From the NCBI GenBank assembly GCA_033851545.1, contig JAWWOO010000034.1, positions 3,853 through 67,852 on the forward strand: a stretch of 64,000 nucleotides of DNA, written 5' to 3'. The notes under the pieces are model-generated. The model was not told the DNA's origin. It made no database searches and saw nothing but the letters and a program-made list of their open reading frames with translations. The DNA is from JAWWOL01 sp033851545. Its GTDB lineage: Bacteria; Actinomycetota; Actinomycetes; JAWWOL01. Positions 1 to 8,796 of this stretch are shown piece after piece. The number at the start of each line of letters is the position of its first letter. Position 1 is the stretch's first letter. Both the position numbers and the translations under genes were made by a program.

Positions 1-740
1 ACCTGCGCGGCGGCGACGCCGAGCACCCTCCGCTGGCCGCCTCCTCGGCCGCGCGCGCCGTCGTCGCCGCCCGCGGGCTGCACCGGTTCGCCGTACGGGA
101 GGGGCTGGCGACCCTCGACCCGTCCAGTGACGTGCGCCCGCCGACTCCGCCGCGGCGATTGCCGAAGGCGATCTCGGTCGACGAGGTCGAACGTCTGCTC
201 GCCGCCACCGGGGTCGAGCAGTCGCCGACCTCGCTGCGGGACCGGGCGCTGCTCGAGCTGCTGTACGCGACCGGTGCCCGTATCTCCGAGGCCGTAGGCC
301 TCGCTGCCGACGACCTCGACCTCGAGTCGCGGGTGGTCCGGCTGGCCGGCAAGGGCGGCAAGCAGCGGCTGGTCCCGCTGGGCACACTGGCTCGCGATGC
401 GGTCCAGGCCTATCTCGTACGGGCCCGGCCGGCCCTGGCCACCGCCGGCAGGGGCACGGTGGTTCTGTTCCTCAACGCCCGCGGCGGCCCGTTGTCCCGG
501 CAGAGCGCATGGACGATCCTGCGTACCGCGGCCGTCCGGGCCGGGCTGACCGGCGACGTATCACCGCACACCCTGCGCCACTCGTTCGCGACCCATCTGC
601 TGGAGGGCGGGGCCGACGTCCGTGTGGTCCAGGAGCTGCTGGGTCACGCGTCGGTCACCACGACTCAGGTCTACACGCTGGTGACCGTGGACACGTTGCG
701 CGAGGTCTACGCCGCGGCCCACCCGCGCGCCTTGGGCTGA
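1..740 (+). CDS. xerD: Tyrosine recombinase XerD, 5' end outside window
   Basis: Site-specific tyrosine recombinase that resolves chromosome dimers at dif with XerC. The frame is open from base 3, where the end of the N-terminal SAM-like core-binding domain is visible (GLHRFAVREGLATLDPS), so the first internal ATG at 132 is not the start. The catalytic domain shows Arg in ATGARISEA, Lys in GKGGKQR, the box HTLRHSFATHLLEGG, the second His in LLGHASVTTTQ and the Tyr nucleophile in QVYTLV. It stands immediately before the parA-scpAB genes, as xerD does in many Actinobacteria, which favours XerD over XerC. Only the N-terminal part is missing. Confidence 0.93.
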   Translation, partial: LRGGDAEHPPLAASSAARAVVAARGLHRFAVREGLATLDPSSDVRPPTPPRRLPKAISVDEVERLLAATGVEQSPTSLRDRALLELLYATGARISEAVGLAADDLDLESRVVRLAGKGGKQRLVPLGTLARDAVQAYLVRARPALATAGRGTVVLFLNARGGPLSRQSAWTILRTAAVRAGLTGDVSPHTLRHSFATHLLEGGADVRVVQELLGHASVTTTQVYTLVTVDTLREVYAAAHPRALG

Positions 741-893
741 TCCGTCCACCAGGTCCTCGGCAGGGTCGCCATACCTCTGTGTCCCCGTGTAGCATCGGCC
801 ACTGATCGGCAGAGCGGTGAATCGACGTCACTACATGTCGACAAATCGTGGATCAGACTTCATTGAGCACGGCCCAACCGGGGAGGCGCGAGC

Positions 894-1853
894 ATGGCGG
901 ATGCAGCGGCACAGCAGGACGACGCCGAGCCGGTGGAGGAGGTCGATTCAGCAGATCCGCTCGCGAGTCCCGCCGGCCGCACCCGGCGCAAGCCGGTCGT
1001 CGTGACGGCTGGGCAGATGGGCCCGACCGGTCGGCTGCTGCCCGAGATCCCCGAGCCGGCCGTCCTGCATGAGCACGGCCCCGCCCGGATCCTGGCCATG
1101 TGCAACCAGAAGGGTGGCGTCGGCAAGACCACGACGACCATCAACCTCGGCGCTGCGCTGGCCGAGATCGGCCGCCGGGTGCTGCTCGTCGACTTCGACC
1201 CGCAGGGGGCGTTGTCGGTCGGCCTCGGTGTCAACCCGCTCCAGCTGGACCGCACGGTCTACAACCTGCTGATGGACACGAACATCACCGTCGACGACAT
1301 CCTGCTCAAGACCGGCGTCGCCGGGCTCGACCTGCTGCCGAGCAACATCGACCTGTCAGCCGCCGAGGTGCAGCTGGTGGGGGAGGTGGCTCGCGAGCAG
1401 ACCCTCGCCCGGGTCCTCGCCCCGATCGTCGGCGACTACGACGTGATCCTCATCGACTGTCAGCCCTCGCTCGGGCTGCTCACCGTGAATGCTCTCACCG
1501 CTTCGCACGGGGTGTTGATCCCGCTCGAGTGCGAGTTCTTCGCCCTACGTGGCGTCGCGCTGCTCATCCAGACGATCGACAAGGTGCGGGAACGCCTTAA
1601 CCCTCAACTCGAGGTCGAGGGCATTCTCGCCACAATGTACGACGCTCGCACTACGCACGGCCGGGAGGTACTCGCCCGGGTGGTGGAGGCCTTCGGAGAC
1701 ACGGTGTTCCACACGGTGATCAACCGGACCGTCCGCTTCCCGGAGACGACCGTCGCCGGCGAACCGATCACCACGTACGCCCCGGCGTCCACGGGGGCAA
1801 CTGCGTACCGCGATCTCGCGAAGGAGGTGCTTGCCCGGTGTCTCGCCGCGTGA
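894..1853 (+). CDS. ParA/Soj-family ATPase
   Basis: Deviant Walker-A ATPase of the ParA family, 319 aa. About 70 acidic and proline-rich residues precede the ATPase fold; the motif KGGVGKTTTT begins near residue 73, followed by the switch motif VDFDPQGALS and IDCQPSLG. It is the ParA paralogue that lies beside scpAB in Actinobacteria (Rv1708-like), distinct from the oriC-linked ParA. Its partner and cargo are not settled, and chromosome organisation is an inference from the neighbours. The start is supported by GGGGAGG 10 bases upstream. Its last codons overlap the next gene by 16 bases, pointing to translational coupling. Confidence 0.9.
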   Translation: MADAAAQQDDAEPVEEVDSADPLASPAGRTRRKPVVVTAGQMGPTGRLLPEIPEPAVLHEHGPARILAMCNQKGGVGKTTTTINLGAALAEIGRRVLLVDFDPQGALSVGLGVNPLQLDRTVYNLLMDTNITVDDILLKTGVAGLDLLPSNIDLSAAEVQLVGEVAREQTLARVLAPIVGDYDVILIDCQPSLGLLTVNALTASHGVLIPLECEFFALRGVALLIQTIDKVRERLNPQLEVEGILATMYDARTTHGREVLARVVEAFGDTVFHTVINRTVRFPETTVAGEPITTYAPASTGATAYRDLAKEVLARCLAA

Positions 1854-2314
1854 GCCTGCCCGGTGCCGCTGAGCTGTTCCGGGTCACCGGGGACGCAGAG
1901 GCAGCCGCACCAGAGCCCAGCCCCGCCACGGCCGCCCGGCCGGAGGCCGCCGTACGGGCCGTCGAGCCGGAGGCTGAGCCCCGTACCGCTCCGGCCAGTC
2001 GCCCCGTCCAGGCCGGCGCCAGCACTGCGCAGGACGACTGGGAGCCGGCGCCGGCGCGTTCGATCCGCCGACGTCGCCCGGCCGGCGCTGACCGCCGGCC
2101 GACCGGACGGGAGCGGCACGAGGAGAAGATCACCGTCTACTGCTCTGCCGAGGAGCTCATCGACCTCGAGCAGGCCCGCCTGACGCTGCGCGGGGACTTC
2201 GGGATGGCGGTGGACCGCGGCCGGATCGTCCGCGAGGCCATCGCTGTCGTCCTGGCCGACCTCGAGGCCAAGGGCGAGGCCAGCATCCTGCTCCGCCGGC
2301 TGCGCGGGGTCTGA
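1838..2314 (+). CDS. Ribbon-helix-helix-like protein of the parA-scpAB operon
   Basis: 158-aa protein starting with GTG inside the end of the parA gene. The first 95 residues are rich in Ala, Pro, Glu and Arg and look disordered. The last 60 form a compact domain (EKITVYCSAEELIDLEQARL, then a helical region with DRGRIVREAI) that resembles a ribbon-helix-helix DNA-binding fold. A gene of this kind sits between the ParA-like ATPase and scpA in other Actinobacteria. A role as the DNA-binding partner of the ParA-like ATPase is inference only. The fold call should be tested by a profile search. Confidence 0.75.
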   Translation: MSRRVSLPGAAELFRVTGDAEAAAPEPSPATAARPEAAVRAVEPEAEPRTAPASRPVQAGASTAQDDWEPAPARSIRRRRPAGADRRPTGRERHEEKITVYCSAEELIDLEQARLTLRGDFGMAVDRGRIVREAIAVVLADLEAKGEASILLRRLRGV

Positions 2315-2317
2315 CGG

Positions 2318-3025
2318 GTGCTCTACTCCCTCAGCCATCCCAAGGTGTTCCCGCTGCTGTTCGTCGGTCTGCTGCTGGCCTGGGGCGTGCACGTGGGCGC
2401 CCAGCGGCTGGTGCAGCGGTGGATGCCGGAGGCCAAGTGGCTCCTCCAGCACCGCCCGGGCGTGGCCGGGTTCGTCGACCCGTTCGCCGCTGTCGCCGCC
2501 ATGCTCGGGCCGGCCAGCGCCGGCTGGACGCCGCCCGTCGAGTGGAACAGCCACCGCGGGTCCAAGCGGCCGCTCGTGACGCTGCTGCTGGCCGGACCCC
2601 TGGGCAACCTGGTGGTGGGCGCCCTGTGCCTGGTGGGCTTCGATCACTGGGCCGGAAAGGGCGTGGCCACCGCCTACTTTGACCTCTACAACAGCGGGCT
2701 TGGCCAGTTCGTGGACGTTGCACAGGCCATCGGGCTGAGCCCTCTCAGCTATGCCCAGCAGGCGTTGCTGATCTTCGGTCTCGAGCAGCTGATCGTGGGG
2801 GTCATCAGCCTCATCCCGCTGCCGCCGCTCGAGGGTGGCCGGCTGCTGTTCCTCTTCACGCCGAAGACCATCGGCTGGCAGAAGGCGGAGTACCAGCTGG
2901 CCGAGCGCAACATCGGCTTGATCATCCTCCTGGTCGGCCTGATCAGGATCGGGTTCGTCCCGCCGTTCGCCTTCCTTGCCGACGTCGTCTCGCACGGCCT
3001 GGCCGTGGCCTTCAGCCAGCTGTGA
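2318..3025 (+). CDS. M50-like membrane protein with degenerate zinc site
   Basis: 235-aa polytopic membrane protein starting at a GTG 3 bases after the preceding stop. Its layout follows short site-2-type (M50) proteases: an opening helix, a DPF element, GW.PP, the AGPLGNL segment and IPLPPLEGGRLLF near residue 180. The metal-binding motif is not intact. Where HExxH is expected, after the first helix, the protein has H25-V-G-A-Q29, and the usual LDGGR is LEGGR. It is therefore likely a pseudoprotease or a non-proteolytic scaffold. No other family fits better. It lies between the ParA-like module and scpA, so it is probably cotranscribed with condensin-loading genes. Confidence 0.7.
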   Translation: MLYSLSHPKVFPLLFVGLLLAWGVHVGAQRLVQRWMPEAKWLLQHRPGVAGFVDPFAAVAAMLGPASAGWTPPVEWNSHRGSKRPLVTLLLAGPLGNLVVGALCLVGFDHWAGKGVATAYFDLYNSGLGQFVDVAQAIGLSPLSYAQQALLIFGLEQLIVGVISLIPLPPLEGGRLLFLFTPKTIGWQKAEYQLAERNIGLIILLVGLIRIGFVPPFAFLADVVSHGLAVAFSQL

Positions 3026-3083
3026 CGCCGGGCGGACCCGCTACCGTCGTGGGGTGCACGCCGCCCCTTCCTCCGACGAGGTC

Positions 3084-4022
3084 ATGACCGACGCTCCGGT
3101 CGATGCTGTCCCGTCGGATTCGGTTCCCGCGCCGCCAGCCGTTGACGATGGCGCCTTCCAGGTCCATCTCGACGTGTTCGAAGGCCCGTTCGACCTGCTG
3201 CTGAGCCTGATCAGCAAGCACCAGCTCGACGTGACCGAGGTCGCGCTGCACCAGGTCACCGACGAGTTCATCGCCTTCATCCGGGCCCAGGGGGTCCGCT
3301 GGGAGCTGGGCACGGCCACAGAGTTCCTGCTGGTGGCGGCGACGCTGCTCGACCTGAAGGCCGCCCGACTGCTGCCCAGCGGTGAGGTGGAGGACGAGGA
3401 GGACCTCGCGCTGCTCGAGGCGCGGGACCTGCTGTTCGCCCGGCTGCTGCAGTACCGCGCGTACAAGCAGGTCGCGGCCGTTTTCGCGGGCCTGTTCGCC
3501 GAGCAGGGGCAGCGCTTTCCCCGGGCGGTGTCCCTCGAGCCGCAGTTCGCTGCGGCCCTCCCGGAGGTCCTGCTCGGCATCGGTCCGCAGGAGTTCGCCA
3601 GGCTGGCTGCGGCCGCCTTCCGGCCGCGGGAGATCCCGACCGTTGCCATCGACCACATCCACGCCCCGATGGTCAGCGTACGGGAGCACGCCGCCGTGCT
3701 GAGCGAGCGTCTGCGCCGCCTCGGCGGGGGCTCGTTCCGGTCGCTGTGCCAGGACTGCGAGAGCACCCTGGAGATCGTGGCCCGGTTCCTGGCGCTTCTC
3801 GAGATGTACCGGGAGGGTCAGGTCGCGTTCGACCAGGTGACGCCCTTGGGGGAGCTGCACGTCCGATGGACCGGGGGAGACGAGACAGCCGACGCCCCCG
3901 AGGCGGTGGTCCTCGGCGCCGAATGGGACGAACCGCCCGATTCCGATGAGGACGAGGACGGCGACGGCGACCGGTCGACTGCACAGGACGACGTGAGTGA
4001 CGAGAGCGAGGAGCCCGTATGA
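3084..4022 (+). CDS. scpA: Segregation and condensation protein A
   Basis: Kleisin subunit of the SMC-ScpAB condensin. The N-terminal signature FQVHLDVFEGPFDLLLSLI and the C-terminal winged-helix (TPLGELHVRW) are present. The reading frame extends upstream to 2976, but the family begins just before VHLDVFEGPF, so ATG 3084 (312 aa) is chosen; GTG 3054 is a second possibility. A 40-residue acidic tail (DEDEDGDGD) follows the winged helix. The stop overlaps the scpB start in ATGA, so the two subunits are translationally coupled. Confidence 0.92.
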   Translation: MTDAPVDAVPSDSVPAPPAVDDGAFQVHLDVFEGPFDLLLSLISKHQLDVTEVALHQVTDEFIAFIRAQGVRWELGTATEFLLVAATLLDLKAARLLPSGEVEDEEDLALLEARDLLFARLLQYRAYKQVAAVFAGLFAEQGQRFPRAVSLEPQFAAALPEVLLGIGPQEFARLAAAAFRPREIPTVAIDHIHAPMVSVREHAAVLSERLRRLGGGSFRSLCQDCESTLEIVARFLALLEMYREGQVAFDQVTPLGELHVRWTGGDETADAPEAVVLGAEWDEPPDSDEDEDGDGDRSTAQDDVSDESEEPV

Positions 4023-4687
4023 CCTCCGGTGACACCGCCCCTGAAGGTGGACCGGTCGAGGCCGTCGTGGGTGAGCCGGCTGTCTTGGACCCACTCGAGC
4101 CGGCGGCTGGCGAGGACCGAGAGGCGGCCGTCCCGGACCTGCCCCTGGCGACGATGCTCGAGTCGCTCCTGCTGGTCGCGGACGAGCCCGTGACCGACAT
4201 CCTGCTGGCCGAGCTGGCCGGCTCTCCGCAAGACGCCGTGGTGGCTGAGCTGACCCGTCTCGCTCAGGAGTACACCGACACGGGCCGAGGGTTCGATCTG
4301 CGTCAGGTCGCCGGCGGCTGGCGGCTGTACACCAGGGCGGAGTGCGCCGGGCTGGTCGAGCGGTTCGTCCTGCGTGGCCAGACGGCGAGGATGACGCAGG
4401 CAGCCCTCGAGACCCTTGCTGTCGTGGCATATCGCCAGCCGGTGACGCGTGGGCGGGTGGCAGCCGTTCGCGGCGTCAACGTGGACGGGGTGATGCGCAC
4501 GCTGCTCTCACGGGGCCTTATCGCAGAGCGGGGGAGCGACCCCGAGTCGAGCGCCACCCTCTATGGCACCACCGAGCTCTTCCTCGAGCGGCTGGGGCTG
4601 CGAGCCCTCGAGGAGTTGCCCTCCCTAGCACCACTCCTACCGGACCTAGAGTCGCTAGAGTACGGTCAGGACTCAATCTCTACTTGA
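4019..4687 (+). CDS. scpB: Segregation and condensation protein B
   Basis: 222-aa ScpB, which dimerises and binds ScpA through two winged-helix domains. Recognisable segments are LATMLESLLLVADEPV, DLRQVAGGWRLYTR, TQAALETLAVVAYRQPVTRG and VRGVNVDGVMRTLLSRGLI. A 40-residue acidic N-terminal extension precedes the domain. It overlaps scpA by four bases. Confidence 0.93.
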   Translation: MTSGDTAPEGGPVEAVVGEPAVLDPLEPAAGEDREAAVPDLPLATMLESLLLVADEPVTDILLAELAGSPQDAVVAELTRLAQEYTDTGRGFDLRQVAGGWRLYTRAECAGLVERFVLRGQTARMTQAALETLAVVAYRQPVTRGRVAAVRGVNVDGVMRTLLSRGLIAERGSDPESSATLYGTTELFLERLGLRALEELPSLAPLLPDLESLEYGQDSIST

Positions 4688-4699
4688 GAGTCGGTACAG

Positions 4700-5431
4700 A
4701 TGGACCAGCAAGGGATACGACTGCAGAAGGTCATGGCTCAGGCAGGAGTCGGCAGCCGCCGCGTCTGCGAAGACATGATCGAGGCAGGTCGCGTCCAGGT
4801 GAACGACAAGCGGGTCACCGAGCAGGGGATGCGGGTGGATCCGCTCACCGACGTGATCAAGGTCGACGGCATGCGCATCGTCACCAACGACACGCATGCC
4901 TACTTCGCGCTGAACAAGCCGGTCGGGATGCTCAGCACGATGTCGGACGAGCTCGGCCGACCGTGTGTCGGAGACATCGTCGAGGGGCGTAACGAGCGGC
5001 TGTTCCATGTCGGCCGCCTCGATGCCGACAGTGAGGGCCTGCTGTTGCTCACCAACGACGGCGACCTGGCCCACCGGTTGATGCACCCGTCATACGAGGT
5101 CGAGAAGACCTACCTGGCCGAGGTGGCCGGCCCGGTGGCCAGGGACGTCGGTCGTCGGCTGCGGGCGGGCGTCGAGCTGGAGGACGGGATGGTCCGGGTC
5201 GACGACTTCAAGCTGGTCGGTTCGGACTCCCGCAGGGTGATGATCGAGGTCACGCTGCACGAAGGTCGCAAGCATGTCGTACGCCGGATGCTCGACCACG
5301 TCGGCCACCCGGTCGAACGGCTGGTGCGGACAAGGATCGGCCCGGTCTATCTCGGCAGCCTCAGGTCGGGCAACTTGCGCAAGCTGACGCCGGAGGAGAT
5401 CTCCAACCTCTACGCGGCCGTCGGTCTCTAG
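4700..5431 (+). CDS. 23S rRNA pseudouridine synthase, RluB/RsuA family
   Basis: 243-aa pseudouridine synthase with an N-terminal S4 RNA-binding domain (IRLQKVMAQAGVGSRR) and the RsuA/RluB catalytic domain with the Asp motif GRLDADSEGLLLLTNDG, followed by KTYLAEV and the C-terminal ARMLD-type segment VRRMLDHVGHPVERLVR. Family members modify helix 89 or the 2600 region of 23S rRNA or position 516 of 16S rRNA; RluB type is most likely from the S4 arrangement and from the scpB neighbourhood. It starts 12 bases after scpB. The terminal portion is complete. Confidence 0.9.
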   Translation: MDQQGIRLQKVMAQAGVGSRRVCEDMIEAGRVQVNDKRVTEQGMRVDPLTDVIKVDGMRIVTNDTHAYFALNKPVGMLSTMSDELGRPCVGDIVEGRNERLFHVGRLDADSEGLLLLTNDGDLAHRLMHPSYEVEKTYLAEVAGPVARDVGRRLRAGVELEDGMVRVDDFKLVGSDSRRVMIEVTLHEGRKHVVRRMLDHVGHPVERLVRTRIGPVYLGSLRSGNLRKLTPEEISNLYAAVGL

Positions 5432-5454
5432 CCCCGTCGCCGACCGCAACGGGG
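5432..5454 (+). terminator. Weak hairpin after the scpAB-rlu operon
   Basis: CCCCGT (5432-5437) and ACGGGG (5449-5454) can pair around an 11-base loop directly after the stop codon. There is no T tract, so this is at best an actinobacterial I-shaped terminator. Confidence 0.35.
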
Positions 5455-5664
5455 GGACTGGGACGGTGTTCCGCAGCAGTCCGGCTCGTGGGCTCTTCGA
5501 CGGCTCACGGGGTCGCTGACAACCGGCGGCCCATGGCTGTCGGCCTAGCCGTTTGGCGTCACGGCGGCTTGACGCCATGACGGTTGCGCGGTTTCTCGGT
5601 CTAGCGCTGTGTCGTTCGGACGACCTACCGCTGAAGCCCTTAGCCAATCCACCGTTTAACAGGT

Positions 5665-5891
5665 ATGTCGATACGTCGCCTGCGCGCTGGCTCACCTCCG
5701 GTGGTGAGCCCATCGTCGACAAAGCAACTCCTGGGGCCGGTGGTGTCGCCGTGTCCGGGGGTGAGCGGACGCGCCGGGCACGTCTGCCGCGGATGGGCCG
5801 CCTGTCGAGGGGCTGCCAACCTCATTAGCGCCATGTCGATACGGGAGCTGCAGAGTTGGGAACCATCGAAGGCAGTCGACTTAGCAACTCC
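5665..5891. repeat. Diverged direct repeat, two composite copies
   Basis: ATGTCGATACG occurs at 5665-5675 and 5833-5843. Each is followed, 50 or 42 bases after its own start, by GTCGAC plus a 2-base variant plus AGCAACTCC (5715-5731 and 5875-5891). The order and approximate spacing of the two words are conserved while the sequence between has diverged. No coding role is apparent. Confidence 0.55.
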
Positions 5892-6439
5892 GAGGTTTAC
5901 CGCTAAGTGGAGTCATGCCTGAAGACCCGGAGCGACTCACCGATAGAGCACGGCGTCGATCCAGCCATTCCTCGCTAGAGTGCCGACATGCTTTGCAGCG
6001 ACATGACCTTGCCGACGCCCCGTGGCGCGGTTGCGCCGAAGCGCGCTGCGCCGACGGACGCCGCCCGGCGGACTGCCTTCGACTGCCACGAGCTCCCGTG
6101 CCGGGCGAGCCGCCGAGTTGGCTCAGTGTCACCGGCCGGCGGTCCTGCCAGCCAAGAGGCCCGAGGGCGGACGAAGCCTGAGCCGCGGCCGCGAGCAGTG
6201 TCGGCGCGGTCCGGAGCAGAACGACTGGGTGGTCAGCTGGGCCCCGCTGACCCCGCGGAGCAGCAGGTGCCGACCACGAGGAGCACCCGCGCCGCGGTGC
6301 CATCTGACCAGTTCTCGGTCGGCAGGAGCCCGATGGGAGGACGGGTGCGCGAGCGCCGGGTGGCCCCGTCAGCCATCGGGTGGGACACCGGTTGCGTCCG
6401 GACTGGGCTGAAAGTTGTCCAGGAAGCCTCAGGAGCCGC

Positions 6440-6472
6440 GCCGGGCGCAGCGCCCGGCCGGCGCAGCCGGCC
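6440..6472. repeat. Two tandem perfect hairpins upstream of tyrA
   Basis: GCCGGGCGC-A-GCGCCCGGC (6440-6458) is directly followed by, and shares three bases with, GGCCGGC-GCA-GCCGGCC (6456-6472). Either hairpin could form in RNA; they share bases and would compete. Position is 112 bases before the tyrA start, so leader control or termination of upstream transcription is possible. Confidence 0.5.
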
Positions 6473-6583
6473 GATCGTTGGCAGCGCCGGCCCCACGGAA
6501 TGGTCGGGTCGACCTGGCCGGCGAGGCGTCGGGGCAGCGGCGACCCGGGCGACCCAACGACTCGTCGCGCCGGGCCGGCGCCG

Positions 6584-7804
6584 ATGAGTCAGCCGCTGAC
6601 CAGCCTGCCCGCTGCGGGCCGGCTCGCGAGCCTGGTCGTGGTCGGCACCGGTCTGCTCGGGACGTCGATCGCTCTCGCCGCGGTGGCTGCCGGTGTCGAG
6701 GTGGCCCTTGACGACTCTGATGCGGCAGCCCTCGACGGGGCCCAGCACATCAGTGGCTGTCGGCGGTGGCAGGACGGCATGCCGGTAGCTGACCATGCGG
6801 TCGTCTGTGTTCCGCCGTCCGCCGTGGCACCGGCGGTTTTACGTGCTCAGCGGCTGCAGATGGCCCGCACGTTTAGTGATGTGGCTAGCGTTAAGTCTCG
6901 GCCTCTGCTCGAGGCTGAGACGCTGGGTGTCGACATGAGCCGTTTCATCGGAGGTCATCCGATGGCCGGCCGGGAGAGCGCCGGGCCCTGGAACGCTCGG
7001 GTCGACTTGTTCCGTGGGCGGCCGTGGCCCCTGGTGCCCACTGCCGTGACAGGGGACGAAGCCTTCGCCGCTGCAGTCGCCCTGGCGGAGCTGTGCGGCG
7101 CCCAGCCCGAGCTGTGGACCGCTGCAGACCATGACGCCGCGGTGGCGGCTGTCTCCCACCTGCCGCAGCTGGTCTCCAGCGCGCTCGCGGCGAGCCTCGC
7201 GGACGTGAACGGCGACTTCTTCGAGCTCGCCGGAACGGGCCTGAGGGACACCTCGCGTCTGGCCGGATCACCGCCCGGGATGTGGTCGGACATCTGTGAG
7301 CAGAACGCGTCCGCGGTCGCGCCCCGGCTCCGACTCGTCATCGATCGCCTGACCGCGGTCGAGCGGGCACTCGCCGCGACGGACGCTGCCAACCCGCTCC
7401 AGGCCGCGGCACACGGGCATGACGACGACCCGGCCGGACAGTCAGCCGGGCAAGCCACGCGGGAAGACGGGGCGGGCATGGCGGTTGCCCGGCTGATCGG
7501 CGACGGCAACCAGGTGCACCGGCGGCTGCCGCAGAAGCGCTGGAGTCGGCTCGCCACGGGGGTCGCGTACGGCTATGTCGGCGTGTTCGTCCCCGACCAG
7601 CCGGGTGGCTTCGCCGACATCCTGCGGGCTCTCGCCGACGCCTCCGTCAACGTCGAGGACATCACCGTGGACCACGTCCCGGAGCGTCCGCTGGGCCTGG
7701 CCGAGCTCACCGTGGTTGCATCCGAGCTCGACCGGGCGACGGCCGTGCTCCGTGACGCGGGCTTCTCCGCAAGCGGCAGGTTGGACGACGAGACCTCAGG
7801 CTGA
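6584..7804 (+). CDS. tyrA: Prephenate dehydrogenase with C-terminal ACT-like domain
   Basis: NAD-linked oxidative decarboxylation of prephenate to 4-hydroxyphenylpyruvate in tyrosine synthesis. From the N-terminus: Rossmann motif VVVGTGLLGTSIALA, then GGHPMAGRESAGPWNA of the prephenate dehydrogenase family, a helical dimerisation domain and, after a linker, an ACT-like segment (VFVPDQPGGFADILRAL) that in homologues senses an amino acid. ATG 6584 (406 aa) is chosen because the frame upstream has no family similarity. The gene lies directly before cmk, an order common in Actinobacteria. Confidence 0.88.
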   Translation: MSQPLTSLPAAGRLASLVVVGTGLLGTSIALAAVAAGVEVALDDSDAAALDGAQHISGCRRWQDGMPVADHAVVCVPPSAVAPAVLRAQRLQMARTFSDVASVKSRPLLEAETLGVDMSRFIGGHPMAGRESAGPWNARVDLFRGRPWPLVPTAVTGDEAFAAAVALAELCGAQPELWTAADHDAAVAAVSHLPQLVSSALAASLADVNGDFFELAGTGLRDTSRLAGSPPGMWSDICEQNASAVAPRLRLVIDRLTAVERALAATDAANPLQAAAHGHDDDPAGQSAGQATREDGAGMAVARLIGDGNQVHRRLPQKRWSRLATGVAYGYVGVFVPDQPGGFADILRALADASVNVEDITVDHVPERPLGLAELTVVASELDRATAVLRDAGFSASGRLDDETSG

Positions 7805-7992
7805 TGGCTTCGTCGGTTCGTGGTTGAATCGCTGGCCGGACAAAGCCACTTGTCGACAAAGACGTTCGGAGCACCCGGTATCCTCGGATCAAGAGCTGGC
7901 CGTGGTCGAGACCTCGCCAGAACGCGTCACGACGAGCGCGGACGGGCCAGGGTCCGGCCCGACCTTCCCCCAGGACATCCCAGAGGAGAACA

Positions 7993-8796
7993 GTGCAAGC
8001 CGTGGACAGCGCCCGGATGGTGGTTGCCATCGACGGGCCGTCCGGATCCGGCAAGTCCACCGTTGCCCGGGGCGTGGCGGCTCGACTCAGGTTCGGCTAT
8101 CTCGATACCGGGGCGATGTACCGCGCGGTCACCTGGCTGGTGCTCGACGCGGGCTTGCCGGTGGATGCGCTCTCCGAGGAGACCGAACGGCTGGGCGGGC
8201 TGCTGGACTCCGCCGTGCTCGACCTGAGCACCGACCCGGCCGACCGTCGGGTGCGCATCGCCGGGCACGACGTCACCGAGGTCATCCGTGGCCCCGAGGT
8301 GACCACGGCGGTCAGCGCCGTCGCGGCGACACCCGCCGTACGGGTCCACCTGTCGACACTGCAGCGCAGGCTCGCCATGGCCGCGGTCGCCCGCTCGGGT
8401 GGCATCGTGGTCGAGGGTCGCGACATCGGCACGGCCATCTTCCCGGACGCCGGGCTCAAGATCTGGCTGACAGCCAGCCCCGAGGCGCGTGGCCGACGGC
8501 GCGCCGCCGAGCACTCCGACGGTGCTCAGGTCGAGGAGTCGGCGGTCGAGGGCGCGGTCGAGCAGCTGGCCAAACGAGACACGCTGGACTCGACGCGCAA
8601 GCTGTCCCCGTTGCACTGTGCCGAGGACGCGCACGTGATCGACACCACGCCGCTCTCGGCTGAGCAGGTCATCGAGGCCGTGCTCGGCCTGTGGAACACC
8701 GTCGAGCTCCCGGACGCCGCGGATTCGCGGCCCTCGCAGGCGGCCGACCCGCACTCGGACGACCTGCAGGACAGCGCGACCGGAGCAGCTCGGTGA
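7993..8796 (+). CDS. cmk: Cytidylate kinase
   Basis: Phosphorylates CMP and dCMP to the diphosphates. 267 aa with P-loop IDGPSGSGKSTVARGVA, YLDTGAMYRAVTW, the GRDIGTAIFPDA segment and the KRDTLDSTRKLSPL C-terminal signature. A GTG start at 7993 is supported by GAGGAGA seven bases upstream. A plausible -10 (TATCCT, 7879-7884) lies in the 188-base gap after tyrA, without a clear -35. Its last bases overlap the der start in GTGA. Confidence 0.94.
   Translation: MQAVDSARMVVAIDGPSGSGKSTVARGVAARLRFGYLDTGAMYRAVTWLVLDAGLPVDALSEETERLGGLLDSAVLDLSTDPADRRVRIAGHDVTEVIRGPEVTTAVSAVAATPAVRVHLSTLQRRLAMAAVARSGGIVVEGRDIGTAIFPDAGLKIWLTASPEARGRRRAAEHSDGAQVEESAVEGAVEQLAKRDTLDSTRKLSPLHCAEDAHVIDTTPLSAEQVIEAVLGLWNTVELPDAADSRPSQAADPHSDDLQDSATGAAR

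Larger units (their letters stand above)
5455..6583. other. 1.1-kb region without a convincing gene
   Basis: No reading frame here has a plausible domain, start context or amino-acid composition; the longest (5988-6587) is Arg/Pro/Ala rich and overlaps the tyrA start in another frame. The stretch holds a pair of diverged direct repeats (about 5665-5891) and two tandem perfect hairpins (6440-6472), listed separately. The promoter of the tyrA-cmk-der genes probably lies within it, but no site stands out. Confidence 0.55.

Noticed and set aside
5988..6587. 199-aa frame before tyrA
   Set aside because: Arg/Pro/Ala-rich, no family signal, no ribosome site and overlap with the tyrA start.
7850..7859. 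Palindrome TTGTCGACAA between tyrA and cmk
   Set aside because: Only one perfect copy; GTCGACAAAG recurs at 5715 but that may be chance.
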